A DNA stretch of 64,000 bases from Clostridium sp. (lineage in GTDB: Bacteria > Bacillota_I > Bacilli_A > RF39 > UBA660). The stretch covers positions 1,116,001 through 1,180,000 of the forward strand of contig CP091739.1 of the NCBI GenBank assembly GCA_022010095.1, given 5' to 3'. Below, in pieces: positions 45,731 through 55,972 of this stretch; position 1 is the first letter of the stretch, and each line of letters starts with the position of its first letter. The notes beneath the pieces are model-generated. The model was not told the origin of the DNA, ran no database searches, and saw nothing but the letters and a program-made list of their open reading frames with translations. Position numbers and translations under genes: made by a program.

Positions 45731-45880
45731 TATGTAAAGCACATGTAAACTAGAGCAAAACGAAATTAATTAAGAGAACTAAAACAAATCCGACTAAAAA
45801 ATAAAAAGGTATAACGAATGTTAAAAAGCGACTACTTTATGCGAAAGCATGGATAGGTGATTATGTGAGAACAAATAATG
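45731..45880 (+). ncRNA. Conserved 3' block with GAAA hairpin after variable protein C
   Basis: Same order of segments as behind protein B (TGTAAAGCACATGTAAAC, ACAAATCCGACTAAAAA, ATAACGAATGTTA, AAGCGACTAC, GGATAGGTGATTATGTGAGA). The hairpin is TTTATGC-GAAA-GCATGGA, where two positions become G-U pairs if transcribed. Changes that keep RNA pairing but break DNA pairing favour an RNA role. Behind protein A only the first ~75 bp remain. Confidence 0.5.
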
Positions 45881-45930
45881 ACTGATAAAACTATCAACAC
45901 TAAAGTTGATAATATTTATCAGTTTTTTTA
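45881..45930 (+). terminator. Rho-independent terminator
   Basis: ACTGATAAA / TTTATCAGT outer stem, ATCAAC/GTTGAT inner stem, T8 run. Confidence 0.85.
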
Positions 45931-45982
45931 TATTAAGTTATTCATAAATATGATATAGTAATAGTGTGATTTGGTGGTGTAT

Positions 45983-46389
45983 ATGATAGATGAATATTTA
46001 GATAAAGAGAATTCTTATAATAGATTGAAAAGAGAATTTGAAAAACATAAAAGATTAATTATTGCTTATGAATTAGATAGTACTGTTTATGATTATCATC
46101 ATACTAACGCATCATATGAAATGGTTAAAGATTTAATTAGAAAGTATGAGAAATATGCATACTTTATAGTTTTTACTTCATCAACCCCTGATAGATATGA
46201 TGAAATAAAATCAATATTAAATAAAGAAAAAAATTACCATATAATTCAATTAATGAAGATGCTCCATTTATACCATTTACTGGTAGAAAAGTATATTACA
46301 ATATATTACTTGATGATAGAGCAGGTTTAAATCAAACATATAATGAATTATTAAGATTATATAATGAAGTAATTACTAATTTAGAGTAG
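45983..46389 (+). CDS. Small HAD-like phosphatase, frameshifted
   Basis: About 135 residues. KRLIIAYELDSTVYDYHHTN is at the HAD motif I position (DxDxTxxD), but with E in place of the first Asp (YELDST). FIVFTSSTPDRYDEI fits motif II (T/S), and YYNILLDDRAGLNQTYNELL fits motif IV (DD). Such short HADs resemble 5' nucleotidase or polynucleotide phosphatase types. The missing nucleophile Asp makes activity uncertain. One frame break near 46233. Confidence 0.6.
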
Positions 46390-46459
46390 AAATAGAAGGA
46401 ATAGAAAAATAGAATATTAAGTTATAGAATAGTATAAATATATCTAAAGAAAGGAAATT

Positions 46460-47742
46460 ATGAATAATAAATTTAAGAGAATAGATTATAATTACGAAGA
46501 TAAAATGGTAAGTAATATAGAGAATGCTCTAAACGGAGAATTCATAATTGAAATGTTAAAAAAAGAAGTTGGAATAGAGAACATGATATACATTCAATAA
46601 GTAAATTAATAGGTGAAGTCTATACTATAAATATTATATGTAAAGATGGATATGGTCTTGAATTTTTATATGAGAGAAATTGAATCTTTATATATTAAAT
46701 TATATGAGAAAAAAATATCTTATGAAGAATTTAATATAGAAAAAAATCAAAAATTAATTTCAATTGTTATTGCTAAGAAACTTGGTATAGATATAAGTAA
46801 GGGAGTAACTGAAGAAGATAAAGCTATGGTAAAATCATATTTTTTTAGAAGAATATGTTAAAAAAAGGCTATGTATCACATTCATTTCCTCAAGCATATA
46901 GTGACTTAATAAAAAAAGATGGCTTAATCAGTTCTACGAAGGAAAGAAGTAGTAAACCATTAGAAATACAAGAAATTCAGGATATATTTATGTCAAAAGG
47001 AGTAGTTGCACCACTTGGTGGATATCCATACTACGAAGGAGAAGGTATATATTTTGAACATGATTTTACTAAATTATATAATCACGCAGTATATTCACCA
47101 GAATGGTTTGCATGGTTTACTTCATCAGACCATACCAAAGTATTTCATAATTTAGTGGAAACCACACCATATGTATTAAGAAATGAAGAATGTTGTCGAA
47201 GAAATGTATATGACTTATGTAAAAATACAGGGCTTAATAATGAAGAACAAACAAAAGTTATGGATTTTTTTATAGAAAAAAACATATGAAATGTATAAGT
47301 CACCTAGATTATGTTCAGCATTAATATCTAAAAAAAGATTAGGAAAAGATAATATTGATAAGGCTGTTCCATCAAATATGGATTTATTAAGTACTATAAA
47401 TTATGTATTAAAAAGATGGAGCTAAAGAATATGTAGAACATCAAGGTAATGTTTATGTTGGAAGAATATCACCAGAAGATTTTTAAAAATAATTACAATG
47501 CCTAGTGCTTCAAAAATATATTTATACAAGTAATTATTTAAGAGAATCACAAGAACATCTAACTAATCTTCTTTCTAATTTAGCAGTATTAAGAAACGCA
47601 GAAAAAAATAAACATAGAATGAATGATATAATGGCAAGAAAAAGTAGAACAAGCTAGACTATTATTAGAAAGTAAACAACAATATGAACTATCAAAAATC
47701 AGATGAACTAAAAAAATATAAGATAAATATAGTGTTGTATAA
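46460..47742 (+). CDS. Hypothetical protein of ~425 residues, frameshifted
   Basis: Starts MNNKFKRIDYNYEDKMVSNI after AAGGAAA. Mostly soluble. The best open parts are YMREIESLYIKLYEKKISYE and KKGYVSHSFPQAYSDLIKKD-GLIS, a layout (H..F..., then KKDGL) reminiscent of the start of ADP-ribosyltransferase-like folds, as in the gene at 8184. Later: VVAPLGGYPYYEGEGIYFEH, WFAWFTSSDHTKVFH, YVGRISPEDFKIITMPSASK, and a helical tail NAEKNKHRMNDIMAEK. No family recognised; the ART link is weak. Confidence 0.5.
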
Positions 47743-47745
47743 ATT

Positions 47746-47869
47746 ATGATATATATAACAGTAGATATGAGATGGATTACGAAAAGAAAATAAAAAGAAA
47801 ATACTAAAAAGAAATAAGAAATATTTAAATGAATTTGATTTAAAAAAATGTAATGAAAATGTTAAATGA
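47746..47869 (+). CDS. Small basic hypothetical protein, frameshifted
   Basis: About 40 residues (MIYNSRYEMDYEKKIKRK...NEFDLKKCNENVK) immediately after the previous stop. Highly charged. Low confidence as an independent gene. Confidence 0.35.
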
Positions 47870-47948
47870 TAAACATAATATGAAAAATAAATAAAACTTT
47901 TTATAGCAAATTACATATTTTTTTCATACAATAAATTAGGTGATTTTT

Positions 47949-47984
47949 ATGGCTTTTAAAAGGTGTAGTTATTGATCCTGGACA
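47949..47984 (+). pseudogene. N-acetylmuramoyl-L-alanine amidase (Amidase_3), 5' fragment cut by the mobile element
   Basis: AGGTGA SD and ATG, then MAFKGVVIDPGH after removing an extra base. GVVIDPGHGG is the N-terminal zinc-binding motif of Amidase_3 enzymes, which cleave the MurNAc-L-Ala bond of peptidoglycan. The frame is interrupted inside the His codon at 47983-47984 and resumes at 61067. Confidence 0.8.
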
Positions 47985-48010
47985 CCCGAGTAAGATTAAA
48001 CCCAGTATAA
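47967..48010 (+). other. attL of the integrative element
   Basis: Chromosomal half GTTATTGATCCTGGA, core CA (47983-47984), element half CCCGAGTAAGATTAA then ACCCAG (48000-48005). The ACCCAG arm lies 15 bp from the core and mirrors CTGGGT, 16 bp from the core at the other end. Confidence 0.75.
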
Positions 48011-48124
48011 ATAGAACTAGTTGTAGCAAATTATAATCTATAAAAAAATTAATAATAAATAAACTAAATACTTTTTTTAAAGAAAGTATTTTTTTGATGG
48101 TATAATATATATGAGGCGATGTAA

Positions 48125-49172
48125 ATGGATAAATTAACAATGTTTTTTTGAAAGAAAATAAAAACACCATTTGATATTGGAATTATAAATAATGGTTATT
48201 ATCATACATTACTAAAACCTTTTAAAGACAAACAAGTAATTAGATTTAAGTGGAAAAAGAATTCAATTAATAAATTATTATCCAATTTAACTAAAATAGG
48301 AATAATATTAAAAAGAAAATGCTTTAGGATATTATAATGCGTTATATGATATAGAAGGAACAAACAATCAAATTTTTTTATAATATATGCTGTTGATTCA
48401 CATGTTCAACTTCCTAAATTATTATTGAAAAAAACTATAGAACAGGTGATAATTTGTTTTTATTTAAATACTTCATCTAATAAAATTATAAAAAAAGTTC
48501 TGTCGGAAAGTATAATACTAGTTTTTGGATATTATTCATTGGCATTTGAAGAATATTTGAGTGTAAACTATGAAAAAAAATAATTTCTAGTATTATAAAA
48601 TTATTTATTCCATTTATAAATCAAGAGGTAACAACTATTACATTAAAAGACTTAAACAAAAAAATATTAATAAATTATTTTTTTATGGCACTTATCAGAA
48701 ATCCAAAGTATATAAAAGAAATAAATGAACATAGCTTAACAGCTCAATTATTTGATGGTGGATATGATGCCGAATATTTAGCAATAACAGGAGAAAAAAT
48801 GAACACCAATTTTATTAAGGGATATACTCCTGTACCTTTAGTTAATACAACAAATAAAAAAACTTAGTAACAATTAAATCACTTGTTTCAAATTTATATA
48901 TTGATGGTGGAATTGAGTGTATGGTGATGTTATTACATCCAAAAATTGCAATAGCGTTAGTTCCAAATGAATATTATAAAAATGATTGATGAGCAAGGAC
49001 AACAAACTTATTTACAATTAAACGAAGAAAAATGCTTTAATTAGAATGAATAAACAAATTTATAATTGTGCAAAAATTTAATAACGATGATGTAATTGGT
49101 ATAAAAGAAGATTTGGATGACCTAATTGAATATATTAATAAGCAAGGTGGTAAGGATGAACATAAGAAGTGA
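48125..49172 (+). CDS. Cargo protein of unknown function, frameshifted, overlapping the HEPN gene
   Basis: About 345 residues after repair. MDKLTMFFERK at the start; INNGYYHTLLKPFKDKQVIR and NALGYYNALYDIEGTNNQIF in the first half; KILINYFFMALIRNPKYIKE in the second; IDGGIECMVMLLHPKIAIAL-VP near the end. The YFFMALIRNPKY plus HPKIAIALVP pattern recalls the C-terminal half of DUF4238 proteins, but the DUF4238 N-terminal motif is missing, so I leave it unassigned. It overlaps the next gene by 17 bp, suggesting translational coupling. Confidence 0.5.
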
Positions 49173-49619
49173 TTTTAAGGAGATATTAAATTATGCACAT
49201 ATGTGGAATTGGGCACCAGATATAGCTTTAATGCAAGAAATATATAATGATTATGACAATTCATATTCTATATTAACACCATTTGCATATTGTTATCTTG
49301 AGGAACTAATTAGATCAACAACATCGGAATATGGAAGAGATTACGTAGATTCAAAAAGGGAACCCTAAAAAAAAAGAAAAAAAAGCCGGGGATGGCATTA
49401 TTAAATTTAGCAATTGAAGAAAATAAAGATAATCTTGAATATATAGAACTATTAAATGAGATGAAAAAAATATTTTTAAATTATCTACATCATTAGATAA
49501 TGGAGATAATAGAAATAGTGTCAATCATGGTTATATGCATCCGAGATTTTTGGACACAAAATTCATTTGAATATTTAATTCATGATATTGCAAGATTATC
49601 AAAATATTCAAAATTTTAG
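49156..49619 (+). CDS. HEPN-type small protein (R-X4-H motif)
   Basis: About 154 residues, all-helical by composition. MNIRSDFKEILNYAHMWNW, then LTPFAYCYLEELIRSTTSEY, and near the C-terminus GDNRNSVNHGYMHPRF. RNSVNH is the RNxxxH (R-X4-6-H) catalytic signature of HEPN ribonucleases, in the position expected for the fourth helix. HEPN proteins are common RNase effectors in toxin-antitoxin and abortive infection systems. Its overlap with the upstream gene suggests a two-gene module. Two frame breaks near 49370 and 49470. Ended by a strong terminator. Confidence 0.65.
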
Positions 49620-49650
49620 CAACCAAAAAAATGGTTGCTTTTTTTATGCA
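49617..49650 (+). terminator. Rho-independent terminator
   Basis: GCAACCA / TGGTTGC with A7 loop and T7 run. Confidence 0.9.
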
Positions 49651-49672
49651 TAAAGAAAGGAGAAACGATATT

Positions 49673-50981
49673 ATGAATTTAAATTATGCAATATTTAGAA
49701 GTGAACCTATTATGACTATACCCGATTTAGCACAAATAGGATCACATAATAAACGAGAAAAGAAAGCATATCAATCAAACCCTAATATCAAATTAGAATT
49801 AACACATAATAATATTGAATTAGTACCCTTAACTGAAAAAAATATGTTAAGGGTTTTTTTATAACTTAACTAAAGAATATAAAAAAGGAACATGATGAAA
49901 GAATGAAAACTGAACGAGCTGATAGAAAAAAAGACATTTAAACAAATGTTAGATAGATCTAATAATGTAATAGCTGATGAATTAATGTTTACAGCAACTA
50001 ATGAGTTCTTTAAGAATATGAATAAGGATGATATTAAAGAATGGGCTGATACTTGTATGGAATTTGTTTATAATGATTTAGGTTATAAGAAAGAACAAGT
50101 TTTTACATGCAACAGTTCATATGGATGAAAAAACACCTCATATACATTGTGTAGTAGTTCCTTTAATTAAAAAGTATGATAAAAGAACTAATACTGAAAG
50201 ATATACTATTTCTAAAAAACAATATATACGAGATAAGATACACCTATCAGAGTTACAAGATAAATACCATAAAAGACTAACCGATAAAGGATATGATTTG
50301 GAAAGAGGTATTAAAGGTAGTGATAGAAAAACACATTAAAATTAAAGAATATAAAAAGAATCAATAGAGAACTAGAACAAAAAAATTAATTTCAAATCCG
50401 ATAGACTTACTAAAGAATTTGAGGAACTAGATAAAAAAATGGGATCTTCAAAAAAATGTTCCATTTGATAAAAAAAGCATATTCTAATTGATAAAGATAC
50501 TTTTTGATACAATGAATAAGGTTATTAATGAATCTAAAAAAATAAAAGGAATTAGAGCCTAAAATAAAAGCAAGTTTTTTTAATGAAGTTAATAGCTATG
50601 CTAATAGTTATAAATCATTAGAAAAAAAGATAACGAAAAATATTAAAAAAAGAAGTTAAATCATTAAAGAATAAAAAAATGAAGAATTAGAAAAAAAGAA
50701 AAATAGAAATCTACATAGTTTTTATAAAAATTTTTTTATTTGATAAAATTAAAAATGTTCTTTAGAAATATATTATTAAAGGGAAATGAAACTTCTAAAG
50801 ACTTAGCTACTGAAGAAGTAAAAAGATTATTATAAATATGGAGATTTTTCAACAAGATGATATTATCGATATTGTTAGAGGAACAACAAAAGAAGATGAA
50901 CTATTTAATTATGCTTATATTCCAGATTATCATAAGGCTAATAACGAAGATATAGAAGATGAATTTGAAATGGAAATTTAA
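49673..50981 (+). CDS. MobV-family relaxase (Pre/Mob), frameshifted
   Basis: About 435 residues. MNLNYAIFRSEPIMTIPDLA, N-terminal motif region SHNKREKKAYQSN, and the HUH-like motif HATVHMDEKTPHIHCVVVPL (HxDExxPHxH) that binds the metal for nicking. C-terminal coiled-coil (LEKDNEKILKKEVKSLKNKN). The enzyme nicks oriT and pilots the strand into a recipient; the family is typical of mobilizable elements such as pMV158 and Tn4555. AAAGGAG SD. Around ten frame breaks. Confidence 0.88.
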
Positions 50982-51054
50982 TATATGAAGATAAAAAGAG
51001 TAAAAAAATCTGTGATATAATTATTATAGAAGTTATTTATGAGGATGTGAAAAT

Positions 51055-52790
51055 ATGGATACAGAATTAAACTTAGATGTTCTAGAAGCTATATATGGAA
51101 CAAAAATTTATGGATACAGAATTTCTAAAAAAACAAATAAGAACAAATTCTAGTAACCTATTATCTGAACTTGAATCTTATAGAATATTTGATGAAGAAG
51201 AAACAAAAAGTTATAGATGTAATTGAAAGTAATTACAAAAAAATATAGTATGATAATTATCAACGAATTATCAAAGTATTATTTTTCAAATGCCTATAGA
51301 CATGGCTATAGCAACAAAAGAACAATCTAAAAATCAAATCACTATTCTTAAATGCATCTGAAAGATTAGGTTTTGATAGTGGACTTCAAGCACAGATTGA
51401 TTCTGATTTGGAGAAAATAGCAAATAATTTAAATAAGAGATTTACATTTGATGAAGCTTCTTTAGTTCATCTAATAGAAGCATCAAAAAGGTTCTAATAT
51501 TCAACTTGAAGAAGATATGCAAAGAAGATCTTCAAGAAATAAAAGACAAATACTAAGACAAAGGGAAGATGGAACTTATTATTTATCTGAAATAACTGAT
51601 TCAAAAGGAATTGATACTTATACAACTGGAAGAAGTATCCCTATTACTACTATAACTAGAGATGATGGTAGAACAATGTATAAAACTAGTGTTGATGAGA
51701 GTAGTAATATTAAGTTATCATCTTATCCAGGTGGAAAAGAATTAGAAGGAACAACATCAACAGATGAAATAATGAAACAAGTAATGAAGAACTTGTTTGA
51801 TAATTTAGAGTTGTGTGTAGATACTTATAAGTTCTTTTATACAAAGAATACGAGTGATCCACTAGAAAGTAGTGTATCAGTTCAAAATACAGCAGTATTG
51901 GCTGATGATTCTCACTTTGATTTCTACTATAATATAAATAGATGGAATTTGCCACATTTATTAGGAGTTCAAAAAGGAGAAATACTATCTGAGGCAACAA
52001 AAAGATATTTTGCTAAAGTTAGACCTGATGGAAGTGTATATTATCCTATAGATGAAAATTCTTCGGCTTTTACAATATTGAAAGTATTATTGGAGAATAA
52101 AGATAGAATAATTGCTGATAGAGGATTAATTGAAGAAAAATGGTAAAACATATCAACTGTTCCCATGGGAAAAAAAATTATATTAAAAACAAGTTCATTT
52201 ATGAGAGGAGATTTCTTTAAAACATGTTTCTGCTTAGTGCAATTAGATCATGGTTTAAATGCTCCTAACGAAAAAGTTTGCATCAGTATCTTCAACAAAA
52301 TATAATGAAGATATGGTTAATGACAGATTTGATGCTAAAAAAAGTGTTAAGAGATTTGATAAATACAGTTAAACAAAGGAAAGATTTTTATTTTTTTAGA
52401 ACTTTTTGTTTCAAATTATGATTCAAGTGGAGCTTTCTTAGGTTATGTTCCACAATCAATTGATACTGGAAAATCAGAGAGCATAGTAACAAGTAATGGA
52501 GAAAGAATAGAAACTCTTAATAGATTTAGAAATGCTATACAAGGTGATCCAAATGGTGGTTCAGTAGTGCAAAGTATAGAAAATGAAAATATGGGTAAGA
52601 GAATATTCTCGCCTATAGAACAAGCATTAACTCACATTAATATTTCTTCTAGTTTAAATGTAGGATTGCAAATTTCAGATAAAAGCTTATGCTTTTTGAA
52701 GAAAGTTTAAGAGAAATGTTAGGGCAAGAACTAGATAAAGATTTACAAAAAAATATTAACTCCCACTTCATCAAAAAGAAAAATAACATT
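51055..52790 (+). CDS. Large cargo protein, possibly a PBECR4-like nuclease
   Basis: About 570 residues. MDTELNLDVLEAIYGT... then a conserved middle: HFDFYYNINRWNLPHLLGVQ, SAFTILKVLLENKDRIIADR, KTYQLFPWEKIILKTSSFMR, and LVQLDHGLNAPNEKFASVSS. NxxxLPHLLGV plus a later Leu/Asp-His patch resembles PBECR4-type (barnase/EndoU/colicin-like) domains found in mobile elements; I hold this as a guess. The C-terminal 130 residues (LFVSNYDSSGAFLGYVPQSI...) differ. It follows the relaxase. Several breaks; the exact stop is obscured by the terminator hairpin. Confidence 0.5.
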
Positions 52791-52813
52791 ATTCACTAAT
52801 GTTATTTTTTTAT
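52782..52813 (+). terminator. Rho-independent terminator between convergent genes
   Basis: AATAACATTA / TAATGTTATT followed by T7; the reverse side serves the LysR gene. Confidence 0.85.
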
Positions 52814-52846
52814 ATACTTAATAAAGTTTTTTTGCTACTAAACTTT

Positions 52847-53704
52847 TTATTTTTCCTTTATTCCATACCATACCAAGATATTTTTTTCTGATAATGGTAT
52901 TTCTAAATTCAATTTAAATAGTTCACCTGTTTCTAATTCTTTTTTAATATGCTCTTCTGTTAATAGCCCAACTCCAAATCCAGCTTCAGTAAATTCTTTT
53001 ATCAAAGTATTACTACCAAATTCCATTTCAGGATGAATCTCAATATTATTTTCAGCACAATAATCATCAAGTCTTATTCGTGTAGTTGCACCTTTTGTTA
53101 AAAATTAATAATGGTAATTCTGATAAATCTTTTTTTACTCAATTTTTTTAATTTTTTAAGTGTTCAAATGAATTGTTACAAAGCAAGACAATCATGTAAA
53201 GTTAGCATTTTTAACAGAATCAAAAGTTAACTGGTAATCCATATGGCATATTAGTAAATATTACATCTATTATTCCCATTTTTTTGATTTGCTTATTAAA
53301 TCTGATGTTTTTATCAGTGAATATCCTAATGTTTATTTTTAGGATATTTTTTTATGGAAGTCTTTAATATAAGGCATTAAAAATTCGTGTAATATAGTTT
53401 TACTAGCCCCTATATTAATACTACCAGTTTCCATGCTTGTAATAACTTCTAAGTCATTTTCTGCAGAAGAAATTAATTCCATAGCATCTTTTATTTTTTT
53501 ATAGAAAGCTTCCCCAGCTTCAGTTAATTCCATACCATCTCTTTTTTTCTAATGAATAAGTTAGTATTTAATTGTTCTTCTAAAGTTTTTAATTGCTTTA
53601 CTGATAGCAGGTTGACTAATTGATAATTCATTAGATGCTCTAGATATATTTTCGTTTTTTGCAACATAATAAAATGTTTTATATAATTCCAAATTTATAT
53701 TCAT
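52847..53704 (-). CDS. LysR-family transcriptional regulator, frameshifted
   Basis: Minus strand. NINLELYKTFYYVAKNENIS, RASNELSISQPAISKAIKTL and the ending of the HTH domain KKRDGMELTEAGEAFYKKIK are the LysR winged helix. The effector-binding domain follows (SMETGSINIGASKTILHEFL...EFTEAGFGVGLLTEEHIKKE). About 285 residues, normal. AGGAGG SD. It is carried by the mobile element and faces the cargo gene; its target may be the divergent gene at 53829. Confidence 0.85.
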
Positions 53705-53828
53705 AAAACCTCCTTATATAACCAATAGTTATACCTAATATGAAAAATTGGTAATTTAATTATATCACTTTTTTTAGGTTATAATACTAGTGCTTTCTGA
53801 AAAAAGCAAAATTTATTGGAGGTGTTTT

Positions 53829-54442
53829 ATGTTTGAAAGGTATTTATTATGTTTATTTAAACAATATTGTGATGCTAGAGGATTAGACATAAACAATATG
53901 AATAATATGTATTCAAACGACTTCGTTGATTGGATTGTACAGAATAGAAGTTTATTAAGTACTTATATGGATTACTTAAATGCTTTAGGATTTGATTATC
54001 CAGTTGATGATGTAGTGGAAGTTGGTAAAGGTCAATATGATTCAATTTCTCGCAATGGAGTAAATCTGATATCGATATTTGCTGGAACAGTGGGTCAGTT
54101 AAATTCAAGATTGTTTGTAGATAAAGGTATGCCTTTAGTTCTTAGACAAAGTAGAATTATAACACCTAGAGAACACATTATATTAACTCATAATCCATAT
54201 TTTGAAAGTGAAATACTTAGCTGGTATTTAATTCACAATATGGGGGATAAAAATATAAGTGTTGGAATGTTTGGTAAACTATCTGATGAAGATACAAAAA
54301 GTAAAAAGTTGAATTGTTAAAACAATTATCAAAAATGACAGATGATTATTCATTTGATTATGACACAAATAATGGTAATTACTTTTGCTCATTAAATAGC
54401 AAAAGATATATTAAAAGAAGAATCTTAACTAAGAGTAGATAA
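53829..54442 (+). CDS. Hypothetical mobile-element protein
   Basis: About 203 residues with one frame change near 54312. FERYLLCLFKQYCDARGLDI, a helical N-terminus; the middle is ISIFAGTVGQLNSRLFVDKG; then SEILSWYLIHNMGDKNISVG. No membrane segment or recognised motif. GGAGGTG SD 8 bp upstream. Starts a run of plus-strand genes to 56966. Confidence 0.6.
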
Positions 54443-54465
54443 AAAATTAAAAGGGGGAATTTAAA

Positions 54466-54992
54466 ATGAAAGAAAATTTGTTAAGAGTTAAAAGAATGTT
54501 AGAAAGAAAATGTTTTTGCAAGTAATGATGGGAGTGAATATGATGTTGAATCATATTTAGATGTAGTAAAATCTATTGATAATGGAGGAGCTGCTAAATA
54601 TATTCAAGAGTATGTTGCTAATGCTAGAGAATACTATTTAGCTAATGGAATATCATATGATGAAATACAATTATATCCTAGATTTTTCATTATATTTTTG
54701 ATTCAAAATATGCTGATAGATATCCATATGCTATAGAACAAAAATGTAAAAACCAATTCCAGAAATAATTAGAGTTTATGTAAATGCTGTAGGTTATGAA
54801 AATAATGGTACAAGAGGAACAATTGATCCAGATGAAGTAAATGAAACAGAAGAATTTGTTATTACATTTGAGGACTTTAAAGCAATGTTAGAAGCTGATG
54901 GATTAGTAGTAACTTATTCATCATTTGAAGATATTTTTAAAAAGATTATAGAAATTATAAACCAACAGTTTGTAAAATATCAAAAAAAGTAA
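54466..54992 (+). CDS. Hypothetical mobile-element protein, frameshifted
   Basis: About 172 residues. MKENLLRVKRMLEENVFASN, SYLDVVKSIDNGGAAKYIQE, YLANGISYDEIQLYPRFFII, and an acidic C-terminal part (TIDPDEVNETEEFVITFEDF). AAGGGGG SD. Breaks at 54512, 54690 and 54755. Unknown family; 36 bp before the sigma-like gene. Confidence 0.55.
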
Positions 54993-55027
54993 AAAGTAAA
55001 ATCAAAAAAAACTAACAAAGGAATAAT

Positions 55028-55972
55028 ATGAAAGAATTGATGCAATGGTATAATCAAATATCTTCGTTTCCTAAATTAAAATTAGCTGAAGCACAGGAAT
55101 TATATCAAAAAGCAATTAATACAGAAGATGAAAATTTAAAAAAAGTTTATATGGATAAACTAATTTTAGGTACCTTATATGTTGTTTGTGAGTATATAAA
55201 AAGAAATGGATTAGAACTATTTGTTTCATCATCATATGATATGAATGATATAATTAGTTCTTTCAATGCAGTTTGGATTAAAAAAATATATAATGGAGAT
55301 TTACTAAAAGTAGATAGATATTCCTTATTGTTTACTTCGCCTTATTATAATGAAGTTTATAATAATTTATTTGGTGATGAAATCATAGTAAATGAACAAT
55401 TTAAAGTTTCGACAGATTGCTTTGTTGAACTTTTAACTACATATGTATTGTATAGAAACAAAGAAATAAATAAACCATTTAGAGAAGTAATTGAAGAAAC
55501 ATATTTCAATGATAGATGGAATAGTTGGTCTTACTTTATTTATGATGATGTCATGAAACTTATTCCACTGCTTGAAAAAGTATATAGAAACTTAAACTTT
55601 GACAAATTAGAAGATTTGAATTTAGGAAAAACAAAAATAGCTGATTATTTAAGATTAATAATAAATATTGGATTAATTGAACCTATATCTAATGAACTTC
55701 CAGATAATACTGATATGGAAGATTCTATTACTACTAATATGGTAATGGAAGATTTTATACATGATGTGGATAATGCAATTACAAACGAAAGAGAAAGACA
55801 AATTATTCATGAAAGATATGGGTTAGATAATGGAATACCATTATTTTTGAGTGATATTGGAAAAATTCACAATTTATCAAAAGATAGAGTAAGACAAATA
55901 GAAGCAAAAGCACTAAGAAAATTAAGATGTAGAAGAGATTTCTTTAAAAAATATGAGGGGGAGAATATATGA
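55028..55972 (+). CDS. Sigma-70-like factor with region 4, element-encoded
   Basis: Intact, 314 residues. The C-terminal 60 residues are a sigma region 4: NERERQIIHERYGLDNGIPL, then SDIGKIHNLSKDRVRQIEAK-ALRKL, including the HTH with RVRQIE. The middle has YDMNDIISSFNAVWIKKIYN, possibly a diverged region 2 helix pair (LLDLIQEGNLGL in housekeeping sigmas), but the -10 recognition helix is not convincing. AAAGGAA SD. Its last bases overlap the next start (ATATGA). It may steer transcription of the element. Confidence 0.75.
   Translation: MKELMQWYNQISSFPKLKLAEAQELYQKAINTEDENLKKVYMDKLILGTLYVVCEYIKRNGLELFVSSSYDMNDIISSFNAVWIKKIYNGDLLKVDRYSLLFTSPYYNEVYNNLFGDEIIVNEQFKVSTDCFVELLTTYVLYRNKEINKPFREVIEETYFNDRWNSWSYFIYDDVMKLIPLLEKVYRNLNFDKLEDLNLGKTKIADYLRLIINIGLIEPISNELPDNTDMEDSITTNMVMEDFIHDVDNAITNERERQIIHERYGLDNGIPLFLSDIGKIHNLSKDRVRQIEAKALRKLRCRRDFFKKYEGENI

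Noticed and set aside
47901..48170. Minus-strand 89-residue ORF spanning attL
   Set aside because: It straddles the integration junction, so it cannot be an ancestral gene, and it has no SD.
48125..49172. DUF4238 assignment for the cargo protein
   Set aside because: Only the C-terminal pattern is similar; the family's N-terminal motif is missing.
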